NCBI RefSeq assembly: GCF_000217955.3
Contig: NZ_AFOY02000027.1
Coordinates: 110,457 to 174,456, forward strand
Direction of reading: 5' to 3'
DNA length: 64,000 bases
Source: Pseudomonas fluorescens HK44
GTDB taxonomy: Bacteria > Pseudomonadota > Gammaproteobacteria > Pseudomonadales > Pseudomonadaceae
Part shown: piece after piece, positions 34,233 to 42,370 of the stretch
Position numbering within the stretch: position 1 is the stretch's first letter
Layout: the number at the start of each line of letters is the position of its first letter
Made by a program: the position numbers and the translations under genes
Notes under the pieces: generated by a model
What the model was told of the DNA's origin: nothing
What the model saw: only the letters and a program-made list of their open reading frames with translations
Database searches by the model: none

Positions 34233-35279
34233 TCAGGTGGGTACGCTGCGCGGTACCAACCGTCCTGGCGTGTCGGGATGCAATTCGCCGTTCTGTAGCC
34301 AGGACAACGCAATGGGCCATAGTGTGGCTTGGTACGGGCTGCGAAAAAAGGCGAAATGTCCGACCACCACTTCGCCAATGTCTTCTGGGGCGATTCGCAG
34401 GTGCGTGTTGGAACTGGCTTTGAAGTAGCCGAGCAAGCGCTCGATGGCAGAAATCGTACCGTATGGATCGTCGCTAAGGCTGATAGCCAGGGTTTGCGCG
34501 GTGACGGCGGCGAAGGGCAGGCCTTGGGCTTTTGCGGCGATTACACGGCCACTGGGCCGCTCTTCGTAGCGAGCGGCCGGCGTGCTCCAGTCGTGGACGA
34601 CGCCGGCTGGCGTATCTTCGAGCCAGCCAAGACGTTTGCCGGGAAAGTAACCGTAGAACTTCGTCATCAGCGGCATGAACAGATGCCATTTGATGAGCAT
34701 CCGCCAGCGGCTGTCTGACGCGTAGTCTCGCCAATAAGCGAACTGCGCGCCTACGGTGACCAGGCGCCGGATCACCTCTGCGGAAGCGGCCAACCCTGCC
34801 GCACAGCCACCGAAGCTATGAGCGACTACATCGATCGGTTGGCCTGGAAATTCCCGTGTCGCCCGTTGCAGCATCGCTTCGAAATCCAGCGCACCCCAGT
34901 CCGACCAGGACGCCTTGAATCCGCGTAATGAGTCGGGCCGGGATTCACCGATACCGCGGTAGTCGTAAACCACGACGTCGAAACCGTTGGTAAACAGGTA
35001 ATCGGCGAAACGAAAGTAATGCCGGCAGCGCACCGAAGTTGCCGCGTTGATGATCACCACCGGGCGATTGGGATTTTGCAGGGAATGGCGCCAGGTAAAG
35101 CCGCCGAGGACAAAACCATCGGCGGCTGGCTCTTTGAATGATTCGCTGGGGCCGGTGGTTGGTGGCGGCAATTCCATCCGGGCTGGCGACGACGGTGCCG
35201 GTGAGGGCGTGTTCGACAGAGTCATTGGGGGCAGGCCTGGGCGCGGTTTGCTGCCAACGATAGTCTTCATGCAGATCAT
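34233..35279 (-). CDS. Alpha/beta hydrolase
   Basis: About 348 residues; the start is unclear (ATG 35279, 35270 or 35225). Core features are DVVVYDYRGIGESR, the nucleophile elbow VVAHSFGGCAAG with Ser in an AHSFG context, an acid near ISLSDDPYG, and His in VVGHFAFFR at the C-terminus. This matches the serine aminopeptidase/monoacylglycerol-lipase-like fold. The N-terminal 50 residues are Pro/Ser-rich and probably disordered, or partly not translated. It lies 8 bp after the YhcG-type nuclease gene, so may share its transcript. Substrate unknown. Confidence 0.75.
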   Translation of the reverse strand: MICMKTIVGSKPRPGLPPMTLSNTPSPAPSSPARMELPPPTTGPSESFKEPAADGFVLGGFTWRHSLQNPNRPVVIINAATSVRCRHYFRFADYLFTNGFDVVVYDYRGIGESRPDSLRGFKASWSDWGALDFEAMLQRATREFPGQPIDVVAHSFGGCAAGLAASAEVIRRLVTVGAQFAYWRDYASDSRWRMLIKWHLFMPLMTKFYGYFPGKRLGWLEDTPAGVVHDWSTPAARYEERPSGRVIAAKAQGLPFAAVTAQTLAISLSDDPYGTISAIERLLGYFKASSNTHLRIAPEDIGEVVVGHFAFFRSPYQATLWPIALSWLQNGELHPDTPGRLVPRSVPT

Positions 35280-35286
35280 GAACAAT

Positions 35287-36345
35287 CTACCGGGGTATCC
35301 GATTGCTCAGTCGCTCTTCAAGCAGCACCTGTTCGCGATCCAACTCCTTGCGCAGTTCTTCTTCGCTCGGCAGTACCAGCTTGTATTTGCTGGCAAATAG
35401 CTGCTCGTTACCCTCCAGGACCGAGTAACGCACTACTGATTCATCTTTTTGTGCGCAGAGAATGATCCCGACGGTGGGGCTATCGTCGGGGCCGCGCTTG
35501 AGGTCGTCATACATACGCACATACATGTCCATCTGGCCCACGTCCTGATGAGTCAGCTCGCCGCGTTTGAGATCGAAGATCACGAAGCACTTGAGCAGGT
35601 AGTTGTAAAACACCAGGTCAATGTAGAAGTCCTTGCTCTCGGTGCTGATGCGCTGTTGCCGTGCAACGAAAGCGAAACCTTTGCCCAGCTCAAGCATGAA
35701 GCCCTGTAGCTGATCGATGAGCGCCTGTTCCAGACCGGTTTCCTGCAAGACGCCAGCGTTGGGCAGCCCAAGAAATTCGAGGACCACCGGGTCGCGAACA
35801 AACTCGCGTGGGTTTTTAGGCAATGCCTTGATGTCGGTTGCTGCTTCCTGTTTGACCGCCGGGCGATCCTTGCTGGTCAGGAGACGTTCGTAATAGAGCG
35901 TGCCGATTTGTCGTTCCAGTGCCCGAGTTGACCAGTTCAGTGTGGCGGCTTCGTCCATGTACCAGCGGCGTGCGCTGTCGTTTTCTACGCGTAGCAAGGT
36001 GCGGTAGTGGGTCCAACTCAATTCGTGACGCAGTGCGTCACAAATTGGAAATGCATGGAAAAAGAGGCGCATGTATCGAAGATTGGAGGAATCAAATCCC
36101 TTGCCAAACTCTGTAGTCAGCACTTTGGCGAGTGTTGGCAGCAACCGCTTGCCATATGCCGCCCGCTCAGCGCCATTCTGCTCGAATTCGACGATATGTC
36201 GGCCGATCTGCCAGCAGGTTTGCACTTGAAGTGTGTCGACCGCTCGTAGTGCCTTGTGGCGTGCCTGGCGGATCAGTTCACCGAGGTTGCTTAGCAGTGG
36301 TGTGAGGCAGGAATCCGGCTGGAGGGTGGGTGTCGGTGATTTCAT
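35287..36345 (-). CDS. YhcG/DUF1016-family PD-(D/E)xK nuclease
   Basis: 352 residues from ATG 36345 (GGGAG upstream). The N-terminal DUF1016_N helical domain contains WQIGRHIVEFEQNGAERAAYGKRLL and the LRYMRLFFHAFP and LSWTHYRTLLRV stretches. The C-terminal nuclease has FYIDLVFYNYLLKCFVIFDLKRG (Asp...DLK active site) and GQMDMYVRMYDDL. Such proteins are often encoded near restriction or mobile genes and are proposed DNA-processing nucleases. Here it sits between two paralogous small genes, which suggests an accessory insertion in the core region. Confidence 0.88.
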   Translation of the reverse strand: MKSPTPTLQPDSCLTPLLSNLGELIRQARHKALRAVDTLQVQTCWQIGRHIVEFEQNGAERAAYGKRLLPTLAKVLTTEFGKGFDSSNLRYMRLFFHAFPICDALRHELSWTHYRTLLRVENDSARRWYMDEAATLNWSTRALERQIGTLYYERLLTSKDRPAVKQEAATDIKALPKNPREFVRDPVVLEFLGLPNAGVLQETGLEQALIDQLQGFMLELGKGFAFVARQQRISTESKDFYIDLVFYNYLLKCFVIFDLKRGELTHQDVGQMDMYVRMYDDLKRGPDDSPTVGIILCAQKDESVVRYSVLEGNEQLFASKYKLVLPSEEELRKELDREQVLLEERLSNRIPR

Positions 36346-36514
36346 GCAATCTCCCGCGGTCATGGTTGAGGTGCGCGGTCGATTGATAGGAGTCGGCCGG
36401 CAGGCATCAAAGGATGCCTGCAATCGGCCATTCGGCTTTGCAGGACGCGTCCGGTTGATTGGAAGGAAAGGGCTATTCCGTCAGGACGCTGAGAGGCTGG
36501 GGGCGGCTAACAGC

Positions 36515-36552
36515 AAAACGGCCACTGTCATCGCTGGCAGTGGCCGTTTTTT
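36515..36552. terminator. Terminator next to paralogue 2
   Basis: AAAACGGCCACTG pairs with CAGTGGCCGTTTT across a 10-nt loop, followed by T6. Nearly identical to the hairpin at 33685, downstream of paralogue 1. Confidence 0.85.
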
Positions 36553-36565
36553 CGAACCGCAGAAA

Positions 36566-36970
36566 TTATCGTGGTGCTTTCACCAGCGCCTCGGAGGCGG
36601 CCACGTAGTCCGCCTGGAACTGCGGGCTTTCGATCCATGCCAAAGCCTTGGCTTCGTCCGCTTCGGTCGACCACTGGCGATACTCGATCAGTGCCGCGAG
36701 GATGAAATCGGTGGCGCCTTCTTCGCCTTCCTGTTCAAACACGATTTCGAGCAGCGGGTCTTCCAGGAAAGCCGTGCACAGCGCTTGTTGGCTGGTCTTT
36801 TCGGCATCGCGCATTTTTATGAACAGCTCGGTCAGGTCCACCGACTCAAAGTCGATACGCTCATCGTTCGGGTCCAGTTCGACCGGAGCACTCGCGCGCT
36901 GCACGCGATTTTGTTTGGCCTTGGCTTTCGCGCGTTGGGTTCTTTTGTGCTGCTTGTTCGCCGATGCCAT
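36566..36970 (-). CDS. Small conserved hypothetical protein, paralogue 2
   Basis: 134 residues, same architecture as the gene at 33746: a basic N-terminus (NKQHKRTQRAKAKAKQNR), then acidic helices (DFILAALIEYRQWSTEADEAKALAWIESPQFQADYVAASEAL). The shared RQW/RMW-x-EA-ALAW motif and C-terminal pattern show common ancestry. Its downstream hairpin is also shared, so gene and terminator were probably duplicated together. Function unknown. Confidence 0.75.
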   Translation of the reverse strand: MASANKQHKRTQRAKAKAKQNRVQRASAPVELDPNDERIDFESVDLTELFIKMRDAEKTSQQALCTAFLEDPLLEIVFEQEGEEGATDFILAALIEYRQWSTEADEAKALAWIESPQFQADYVAASEALVKAPR

Positions 36971-37304
36971 GGGCTTCGATCCTTAGTTCAGGAGCAAGGG
37001 GGAGGGTGCTATTGAAGCGCAGGTCGATGAATTTCCCAAGGAGCGATTGCCCGGTTGTCCGCGATAGTGGCTTGGCGGGCGAATTGGCTGACAACCAGTA
37101 GTCGTATCGGCGGTGGTTTTCACAACCAATTGATCTAAACGAAGGCTCTGACCGGGAAGTCATAAAAGTGTAAGCAGTATTCTTACCGGTTTTCGGTTTG
37201 AGCTGTGATGTAGGGGATAGCACCGGGTGTCACCGTTTTATGGCATCGGCTTCATGGGTGGCATCGCATTCGTTGGACTCGTTACGGGTCCGGGAGTCGT
37301 CATC

Positions 37305-37763
37305 ATGAGATCCTTGCGTTTACTCGCGCTATCCGGCGTTGCCCTGCTCGGGCTCGCTGGCTTGCCTATTTCCAGTGTTCAGGCGGAGGTCTGTCGTGAC
37401 CCGATTGACCCGCAGGGCGTACAGCTGGAGCAGCAACAACAGAACGGCGTTAACTTCATGTCCGGTGGTATCGGTCAGGACGAATCGTGCGCCATTCAAC
37501 GGATCGGAGGCTATAACCTGCACATGACTTTTTCCACTGGACCGTCCAATGAGTACGTGCCTGACGTCAAGGTGGCCATTCAGGGGCCCAAAGGTCATGA
37601 AGTGCTGACGCTGAATGAAGCGGGCCCGATTGTGTTGACTCGGTTGCCCGCTGGTAAGTACGTCGTCGTGACAGTGCGCAATGGCCGCGAACTACGTCAC
37701 ACGATTGACCTCAGCGATAGTGGAGTTCGTACGCTGAACATCCATTGGGCTGATGCAAGCTGA
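37305..37763 (+). CDS. Exported hypothetical protein with carboxypeptidase-regulatory-like domain
   Basis: 152 residues. A Sec signal peptide (RLLALSGVALLGLAGLPISSVQA, cleavage near residue 26) is followed by a mature domain with two Cys and a beta-sandwich-like end (VAIQGPKGHEVLTLNEAGPIVLTRLPAGKYVVVTV), which resembles carboxypeptidase regulatory or transthyretin-type folds. The start ATG 37305 has GGGAG 9 bp upstream; an earlier start would displace the signal. Probably a periplasmic protein of unknown role, conserved in pseudomonads. Confidence 0.7.
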   Translation: MRSLRLLALSGVALLGLAGLPISSVQAEVCRDPIDPQGVQLEQQQQNGVNFMSGGIGQDESCAIQRIGGYNLHMTFSTGPSNEYVPDVKVAIQGPKGHEVLTLNEAGPIVLTRLPAGKYVVVTVRNGRELRHTIDLSDSGVRTLNIHWADAS

Positions 37764-37798
37764 CCTCAGGGATTGCAGGTCAATCAAAAAACGCAGAC

Positions 37799-37831
37799 AA
37801 CAAAAAACCCGCACGAGGCGGGTTTTTTGTT
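37799..37831. terminator. Bidirectional terminator for the exported protein and tRNA-Phe
   Basis: AACAAAAAACCCGC pairs with GCGGGTTTTTTGTT, loop about 5 nt, T run on both strands. It lies between the convergent 37305 gene and tRNA-Phe. Confidence 0.88.
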
Positions 37832-37871
37832 GGGCTTTCACGTGATGCTGACACCACATGAAAGCTGAATG

Positions 37872-37947
37872 TGGTGCCCAGAGACGGAATCGAACCGCCG
37901 ACACGGGGATTTTCAATCCCCTGCTCTACCGACTGAGCTATCTGGGC
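37872..37947 (-). tRNA. tRNA-Phe (anticodon GAA)
   Basis: 76 nt on the minus strand. Acceptor GCCCAGA pairs with TCTGGGC, the D-arm is AGCTCAGTCGGTAGAGC, the anticodon arm is GGGGATTGAAAATCCCC with GAA, the T-arm is GGCGGTTCGATTCCGTC, and ACCA is encoded. No att duplication was seen next to it. Confidence 0.97.
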
Positions 37948-38050
37948 AACGGGGCGCATTAAACGGGTTTTTCAGGGGGTCGTCAAGCAAGTTTTCAAAA
38001 AATATTTAATTATTACCGTCGCTTACGATCCAACCCCCGTTTTTACGGGA

Positions 38051-38323
38051 TTACTCGGCAGGTGGAACGTAGCCTTCGGCCTTGGCGTATTCCTCGCCGG
38101 AGAAGTACTTGTCCATCTCGCCCTGAAGATATTTGCGGTCTTCGGCGTTCATCATGTTCAGGCGTTTTTCGTTGATAAGCAGGGTCTGGTGTTTTTGCCA
38201 GTCGGCCCAGGCCTTGGCCGAGACGTGGTCAAAAATGTCCTGACCTTTGGCGCCCGGGAACGGGGCGCGCTCCAGGCCTGGCAATTGTTCTTTGTACTTG
38301 CGGCACATGATGGTGCGGGTCAT
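38051..38323 (-). CDS. yggX: Fe(2+)-trafficking / oxidative damage protection protein YggX
   Basis: 90 residues matching YggX throughout: MTRTIMCRKYKEQLPGLERAPFPG at the start with the conserved Cys7, then GQDIFDHVSAKAWADWQKHQTMLINE-like and a C-terminal DKYFSGEEYAKAEGYVPP. It helps protect Fe-S enzymes from oxidants. Its ATG overlaps the mutY stop (4 bp), the usual mutY-yggX coupling. Confidence 0.96.
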   Translation of the reverse strand: MTRTIMCRKYKEQLPGLERAPFPGAKGQDIFDHVSAKAWADWQKHQTLLINEKRLNMMNAEDRKYLQGEMDKYFSGEEYAKAEGYVPPAE

Positions 38324-39387
38324 GACGACTCTCCTGCGTTCAATGCATCGGCCGCGCGCTTCAGCAGTTTTTTCACCGGGGCAGCAAGGCCCAGGCGCGG
38401 CGGGGTGGCGAGGTTATACCAGAGCCAGTCGGCCTCGGCCACGTGATGGCCGGCCTCCTGGACCTGGATCAGCCAGGGTTCGATAGCCAGTTGGAAATGG
38501 CTGAAGGTGTGCACCAGGCTCGGCAGTTCAACGTGCTTGCCCAGTTCCAGCGAGTGTTGCGATGCCAGATGTTCAAGATCGCCGAGGTCGTCGAGTTCCG
38601 GCAGGCTCCACAAACCGCCCCACAAGCCCGTGGAAGGGCGGCGGTAAAGCAGAATGGCGCCGTCGCGGTTGGCGAGCATCGGCATCAGCGTGCGCTTCTG
38701 TGGCACGGTTTTACGCGGTTTGGGGATCGGGTAGCGGGTCTCCAGGCCAAGCATGTGCGCTTCACAGCCCTTTTCCAGCGGACACAGCAGGCAACTTGGC
38801 TTGCTGCGGGTGCAGAGCGTAGCGCCCAGGTCCATCATCGCCTGGGTGTAGGCGTTGACCCGATCGTAAGGCGTGAAGCGCTCAGCGTTGGCCCACAGCT
38901 GTTTGGCAACCTTCGGTTCGCCGGGGTAGCCCTCTTGCGCGGTAAAGCGTGCCAGCACCCGTTTGACGTTGCCGTCGAGGATCGGCGCGCGCAGGCCCAT
39001 GCTCAGGCTGGCGATGGCGCCCGCAGTAGACAGGCCGATGCCCGGCAAGTCGGTGAGTTTTTCGACATCCCGAGGAAACTCGCCGCCGTACTCGGTAACG
39101 ACGATCTTCGCGGTTTTTTGCAGGTTGCGGGCGCGGGTGTAGTAACCCAGCCCGGTCCACAGGTGCAGCACTTCATCTTCCGGCGCGGTGGCCAGGGCTT
39201 CGACCGTTGGCAACGACGCCATGAAACGGTCGAAGTAGTTCAGTACGGTGCTGACCTGAGTTTGCTGCAGCATGATTTCGGAGACCCACACCCGATACGG
39301 GGTGATGCCCTGTTGCCAGGGCAGGTCGTGGCGGCCGTGGCGGTCGTACCAGTCCAGCACCGCGGTTGAGAACTGCTCGGTTTTCAT
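38320..39387 (-). CDS. mutY: A/G-specific adenine glycosylase MutY
   Basis: 355 residues. The helix-hairpin-helix/Gly-Pro-Asp loop is LTDLPGIGLSTAGAIASLSMGLRAPILDGNVKRVLAR, with catalytic Asp in ILDGNV. The 4Fe-4S cluster Cys are in CTRSKPSCLLCPLEKGC. The C-terminal NUDIX-like domain (LLYRRPSTGLWGGLWSLPEL) recognises 8-oxoG. It removes A opposite 8-oxoG. Its start overlaps the asmA stop and its stop overlaps the yggX start. Confidence 0.96.
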   Translation of the reverse strand: MKTEQFSTAVLDWYDRHGRHDLPWQQGITPYRVWVSEIMLQQTQVSTVLNYFDRFMASLPTVEALATAPEDEVLHLWTGLGYYTRARNLQKTAKIVVTEYGGEFPRDVEKLTDLPGIGLSTAGAIASLSMGLRAPILDGNVKRVLARFTAQEGYPGEPKVAKQLWANAERFTPYDRVNAYTQAMMDLGATLCTRSKPSCLLCPLEKGCEAHMLGLETRYPIPKPRKTVPQKRTLMPMLANRDGAILLYRRPSTGLWGGLWSLPELDDLGDLEHLASQHSLELGKHVELPSLVHTFSHFQLAIEPWLIQVQEAGHHVAEADWLWYNLATPPRLGLAAPVKKLLKRAADALNAGESS

Positions 39388-41615
39388 CGCTTGAACAACC
39401 CCTTGAGGGCGTTTTTCAGTTCTGGACTGACTTTGTCGCCGAGTTTCTCATCGATTTTTTCGCCGAGCTTGTCGCCGGCCAGTTTGCTCGCCATCTGCCC
39501 GAGACGCTCATTGTCCAGGCGGCAGGCCTTGGCGCCGAGTTCCAGCGGGCCACGGCAGCGCAATGGCCACTCGATACCGGCATAGCGCTCGTTGACCTGG
39601 CAGGCCGGGTCCGGCATGTCACTCTTGTCACCTTCGACGATGATGCCGATGCGGTAATCCATGCCCAGCACACGCAGGTCGACGTCACCGTTGCCGTTGA
39701 CGGTCATGCCCGGGATACGGACTTTCAGGTCTGGATTGCTGGCCACGCCATTGCGCAACGTCAGGTTGCCCTTGAGCTCCTGGAAGGGGGTGTCCTTGCC
39801 GTGCGGTTCGCCGCTGAGGGTTTTGTGGTTAAGGGTGGCGATGCCTTTGCACAGCTGTTGCTCAAGGTTGGCGTTGAGCAGCACGCCGTTATTGAGCACG
39901 AAACTGGCCGTGCCGTTGAGGCTGTCGATCAGTGCTTTCTGGCTGTTGCCGTTGGCGGTCAGGTTGCTGTTGAGCGTGACCAGGCCTTTGACTGGCGGTT
40001 TTTTCCCTTGGCTTTCGAGAATGTTCTCCACCGGGACTTTGCTGATCTGCGTCTGCAGGCTCAGCGACGGTACGGGTTGGCGTACATCCAGCGTGCCCTT
40101 GGCAGCGAAGTTGCCGTTGTAGAGATCGCCACGCAGGTTTTCCAGCGTCAGCAGGCCGCCCTGGCCATTGGCTTTCAGCGCGGCATTCTGGATCGACAGC
40201 TTGCCGAGGGTCAGCTGGCTGAAGGTCAGGTCGGCGTCCAGATCCAGTTTGCTCAGGCGTTCCGCCGGAATCAGTTTGTCGTTGCTCCAGGCGCCTTTGG
40301 TGGGGGCGTTCGGCAGTGGCGTGCTGCCAGCGCCGGCCAGTGCGTTGGTCTCGGTGCTGCTGACTTCCGACTGACGAGCAACCGCAGCGCTGTTGGCTTC
40401 GGCGGATTTTGGCGGCAGGTAGCGATCAGCGTTGAAGGTGTCGCCCTTGAGCTGCACGCGCAACGATTGCCTGGCGAAATCCTCGACGGCGATACGCCCG
40501 CTGAAGCTGCTGTCATCGACTTTAAGGTTGAGATCGTCCAGCACCACGCTGCTCGGGGTGCCGGCCAGACGACTGACCAGTTCGACTTTGCTCAGGCTGC
40601 CCTCGGCCATGGCCGGGAGTTTCTGGCCGATGCTGTCGACAAACTTCGCCAGGTCGAATTGGGCAATCGACACGCCGCCGCTGATTTGCGGGGTTTTGTC
40701 CAGGTCGTTGACTTTCAGTTCGCCGAGCGCGCGCAACTGGTTGGCAGAGATCTTGATGCCGGTCCATTCGGCGATGTTCGCTGCTTTATCCAGCAACAGT
40801 TGGCCTTGAGCGGCATAGGTCACGATCTTGCCTTGCAGCGGTTCGCCGGAGATTTCGCCCGCCAGTTTCATGTCTTCGAACTGGTAGCGCTGGAGGGCGC
40901 GTTCAAAACGCAGCTCGCCGTTGAGTTCGGTGCGCACACGTACGTCCGGCTGGTTGCTGGCCAGGAATGCCGTCAGCTTGACCTGAATGTTGGTCGCGTC
41001 GTGCACCGGGCCGGTGCTCAGCTGGATGCTTTCGGCGCTGAACTGCTTGCCGGTTCGCTCATCGTTGTATTCAACCCGCGCGTTGTTCACGGTCAGGCTG
41101 TCGATGTCGAGACGAATCGGTTGGGCCGGTTTTTCCGGGGAGGCAGGTATTTCGGCGGCCGGCTCGCTGGTGCTGCCGGTAGCTGGCGCACCCGCCTTTG
41201 CGGCGACAGGCGGGACTTTGCCGATGTCTTCCCAGTTACCGTGGCCATTCTTGTCACGGTTGAGGCGCAGGTTCAGGCCCTCGACGCGGACATCGCTCAT
41301 CTGCACTTCACGGCGCAGCAACGGCAGCACCCGCACGGACAGGCCAAGCATTTGCAGGTCGGCAAACGGCTGGGTTGGATTGGCCAGGGTTGCGACGCCG
41401 GCATCGTGCAGTTCAAGTCCGAGCCAGGGGAACAGGCTCCAGCCGATATCGCCATTGAGCGTCAGCTCGATGTGGGCCTTGTCGCGGGCAATTTGGCGGA
41501 TCTCGTCTTTGTAGTCGTTGGGATCGAAGAAGTGGGTCAGGGCAAAGCCCAGCGCCACAATGATCAGCAACAACCCGAGAAGCACCAATCCCAGGATTTT
41601 GCCGAACGCTTTCAT
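39384..41615 (-). CDS. AsmA-family protein
   Basis: 743 residues from ATG 41615 (AAGGA seven bases upstream; MKAFGKILGLVLLGLLL). One N-terminal TM helix anchors a large periplasmic part. The AsmA signature FDPNDYKDEIRQIARDKAHIELTLNGDIGWSLFPWLGLEL is near the N-terminus, beta-rich repeats follow, and the AsmA_2 domain ends the protein. Members are bridge-like lipid-transport proteins affecting outer-membrane assembly. First gene of the asmA-mutY-yggX operon, with 4-bp overlaps throughout. Confidence 0.9.
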   Translation of the reverse strand: MKAFGKILGLVLLGLLLIIVALGFALTHFFDPNDYKDEIRQIARDKAHIELTLNGDIGWSLFPWLGLELHDAGVATLANPTQPFADLQMLGLSVRVLPLLRREVQMSDVRVEGLNLRLNRDKNGHGNWEDIGKVPPVAAKAGAPATGSTSEPAAEIPASPEKPAQPIRLDIDSLTVNNARVEYNDERTGKQFSAESIQLSTGPVHDATNIQVKLTAFLASNQPDVRVRTELNGELRFERALQRYQFEDMKLAGEISGEPLQGKIVTYAAQGQLLLDKAANIAEWTGIKISANQLRALGELKVNDLDKTPQISGGVSIAQFDLAKFVDSIGQKLPAMAEGSLSKVELVSRLAGTPSSVVLDDLNLKVDDSSFSGRIAVEDFARQSLRVQLKGDTFNADRYLPPKSAEANSAAVARQSEVSSTETNALAGAGSTPLPNAPTKGAWSNDKLIPAERLSKLDLDADLTFSQLTLGKLSIQNAALKANGQGGLLTLENLRGDLYNGNFAAKGTLDVRQPVPSLSLQTQISKVPVENILESQGKKPPVKGLVTLNSNLTANGNSQKALIDSLNGTASFVLNNGVLLNANLEQQLCKGIATLNHKTLSGEPHGKDTPFQELKGNLTLRNGVASNPDLKVRIPGMTVNGNGDVDLRVLGMDYRIGIIVEGDKSDMPDPACQVNERYAGIEWPLRCRGPLELGAKACRLDNERLGQMASKLAGDKLGEKIDEKLGDKVSPELKNALKGLFKR

Positions 41616-41697
41616 GGGCGAGTCCTTGTAATGAGTCAATGTCGAAATTTAGCCAAGGAGTATAGCGCCCCGAAACCGACGACTGGTCAGTGATCGA

Positions 41698-42096
41698 CTA
41701 GAGCAGATCCAGCGGCAATTTGAGCTTGGCGGCCAGTGCCTGGGCTTCGAGGTGCCCGGCCGGGGCCTGCAGGTGCAATTTTGCCCCCGCGAGCTCGGCC
41801 ATCTTTTGTGCTTCGCAGACCAGGCGTTCAGCCACGCCGCGGCGACGGGTAATTTTGCGCACGCACAATTGCGACAGGTGCCAGATGTCCTGCTGCCGAT
41901 GCAGGCGTGCCGCCCCGAGCAGGCGGTCATTGAAGCGTCCAGCGATCAGCGAGCCGTCGCGCAGGCTGTGTTCAATCAATTGCAGCTCATCGTTGAACGG
42001 CGCAATCAGCCAGCGTGGGGCGTCGTGGTAGATCTTCTGCAGATCCTGCTGATCCTGATAGCTGGGTTCGTTCAGCGATTCAACGACGATGGGCAT
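41698..42096 (-). CDS. PanM/PanZ-like acetyl-CoA sensor (GNAT fold)
   Basis: 132 residues with a GNAT fold: LIAGRFNDRLLGAARL, HLSQLCVRKITRRRGVAERLVCEAQKMA (acetyl-CoA-binding loop RRRGVA) and LHLQAPAGHLEAQALAAK. In enterobacteria PanZ promotes PanD self-cleavage and regulates pantothenate synthesis; the Pseudomonas family is annotated the same way by similarity. It stands alone, and nothing in the sequence shows its regulation. Confidence 0.7.
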   Translation of the reverse strand: MPIVVESLNEPSYQDQQDLQKIYHDAPRWLIAPFNDELQLIEHSLRDGSLIAGRFNDRLLGAARLHRQQDIWHLSQLCVRKITRRRGVAERLVCEAQKMAELAGAKLHLQAPAGHLEAQALAAKLKLPLDLL

Positions 42097-42370
42097 AGGG
42101 GTTCCTGTGAATGGGTTGTTCGGACATTGCCGGTCAACGGGTGAAACGGTTTTTTAGCGTGTGATCGGAACAGATGTCACATAAAGGGTGATATCTGTTT
42201 GGTTTTTCTGCCACGGGCAAATGGTAATCTTTGTCCGTTCGTCGGTCCTTCTGCGACCTGTCGTCGCACCCGAACGGAGCTCTACTCAATAAAACGGTCA
42301 TGCCGGCGTGCAACAAGGCCGAGAGTGAAGAGTGTCTGGCGAACCATACTAATAATTGGGGGAAACACAA
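42097..42370. other. Intergenic region upstream of the OFA transporter
   Basis: No gene is supported. It should contain the promoter of the MFS gene at 42371; GGGGGAAACACAA precedes its ATG. Confidence 0.4.

Noticed and set aside
37872..37947. tRNA-Phe as another island insertion site
   Set aside because: No second copy of its 3' end was seen in the window and no integrase is adjacent.
39366..41693. A long plus-strand frame opposite asmA
   Set aside because: It is an antisense shadow of a GC-rich gene, without a domain or RBS. The AsmA frame has clear signature motifs.
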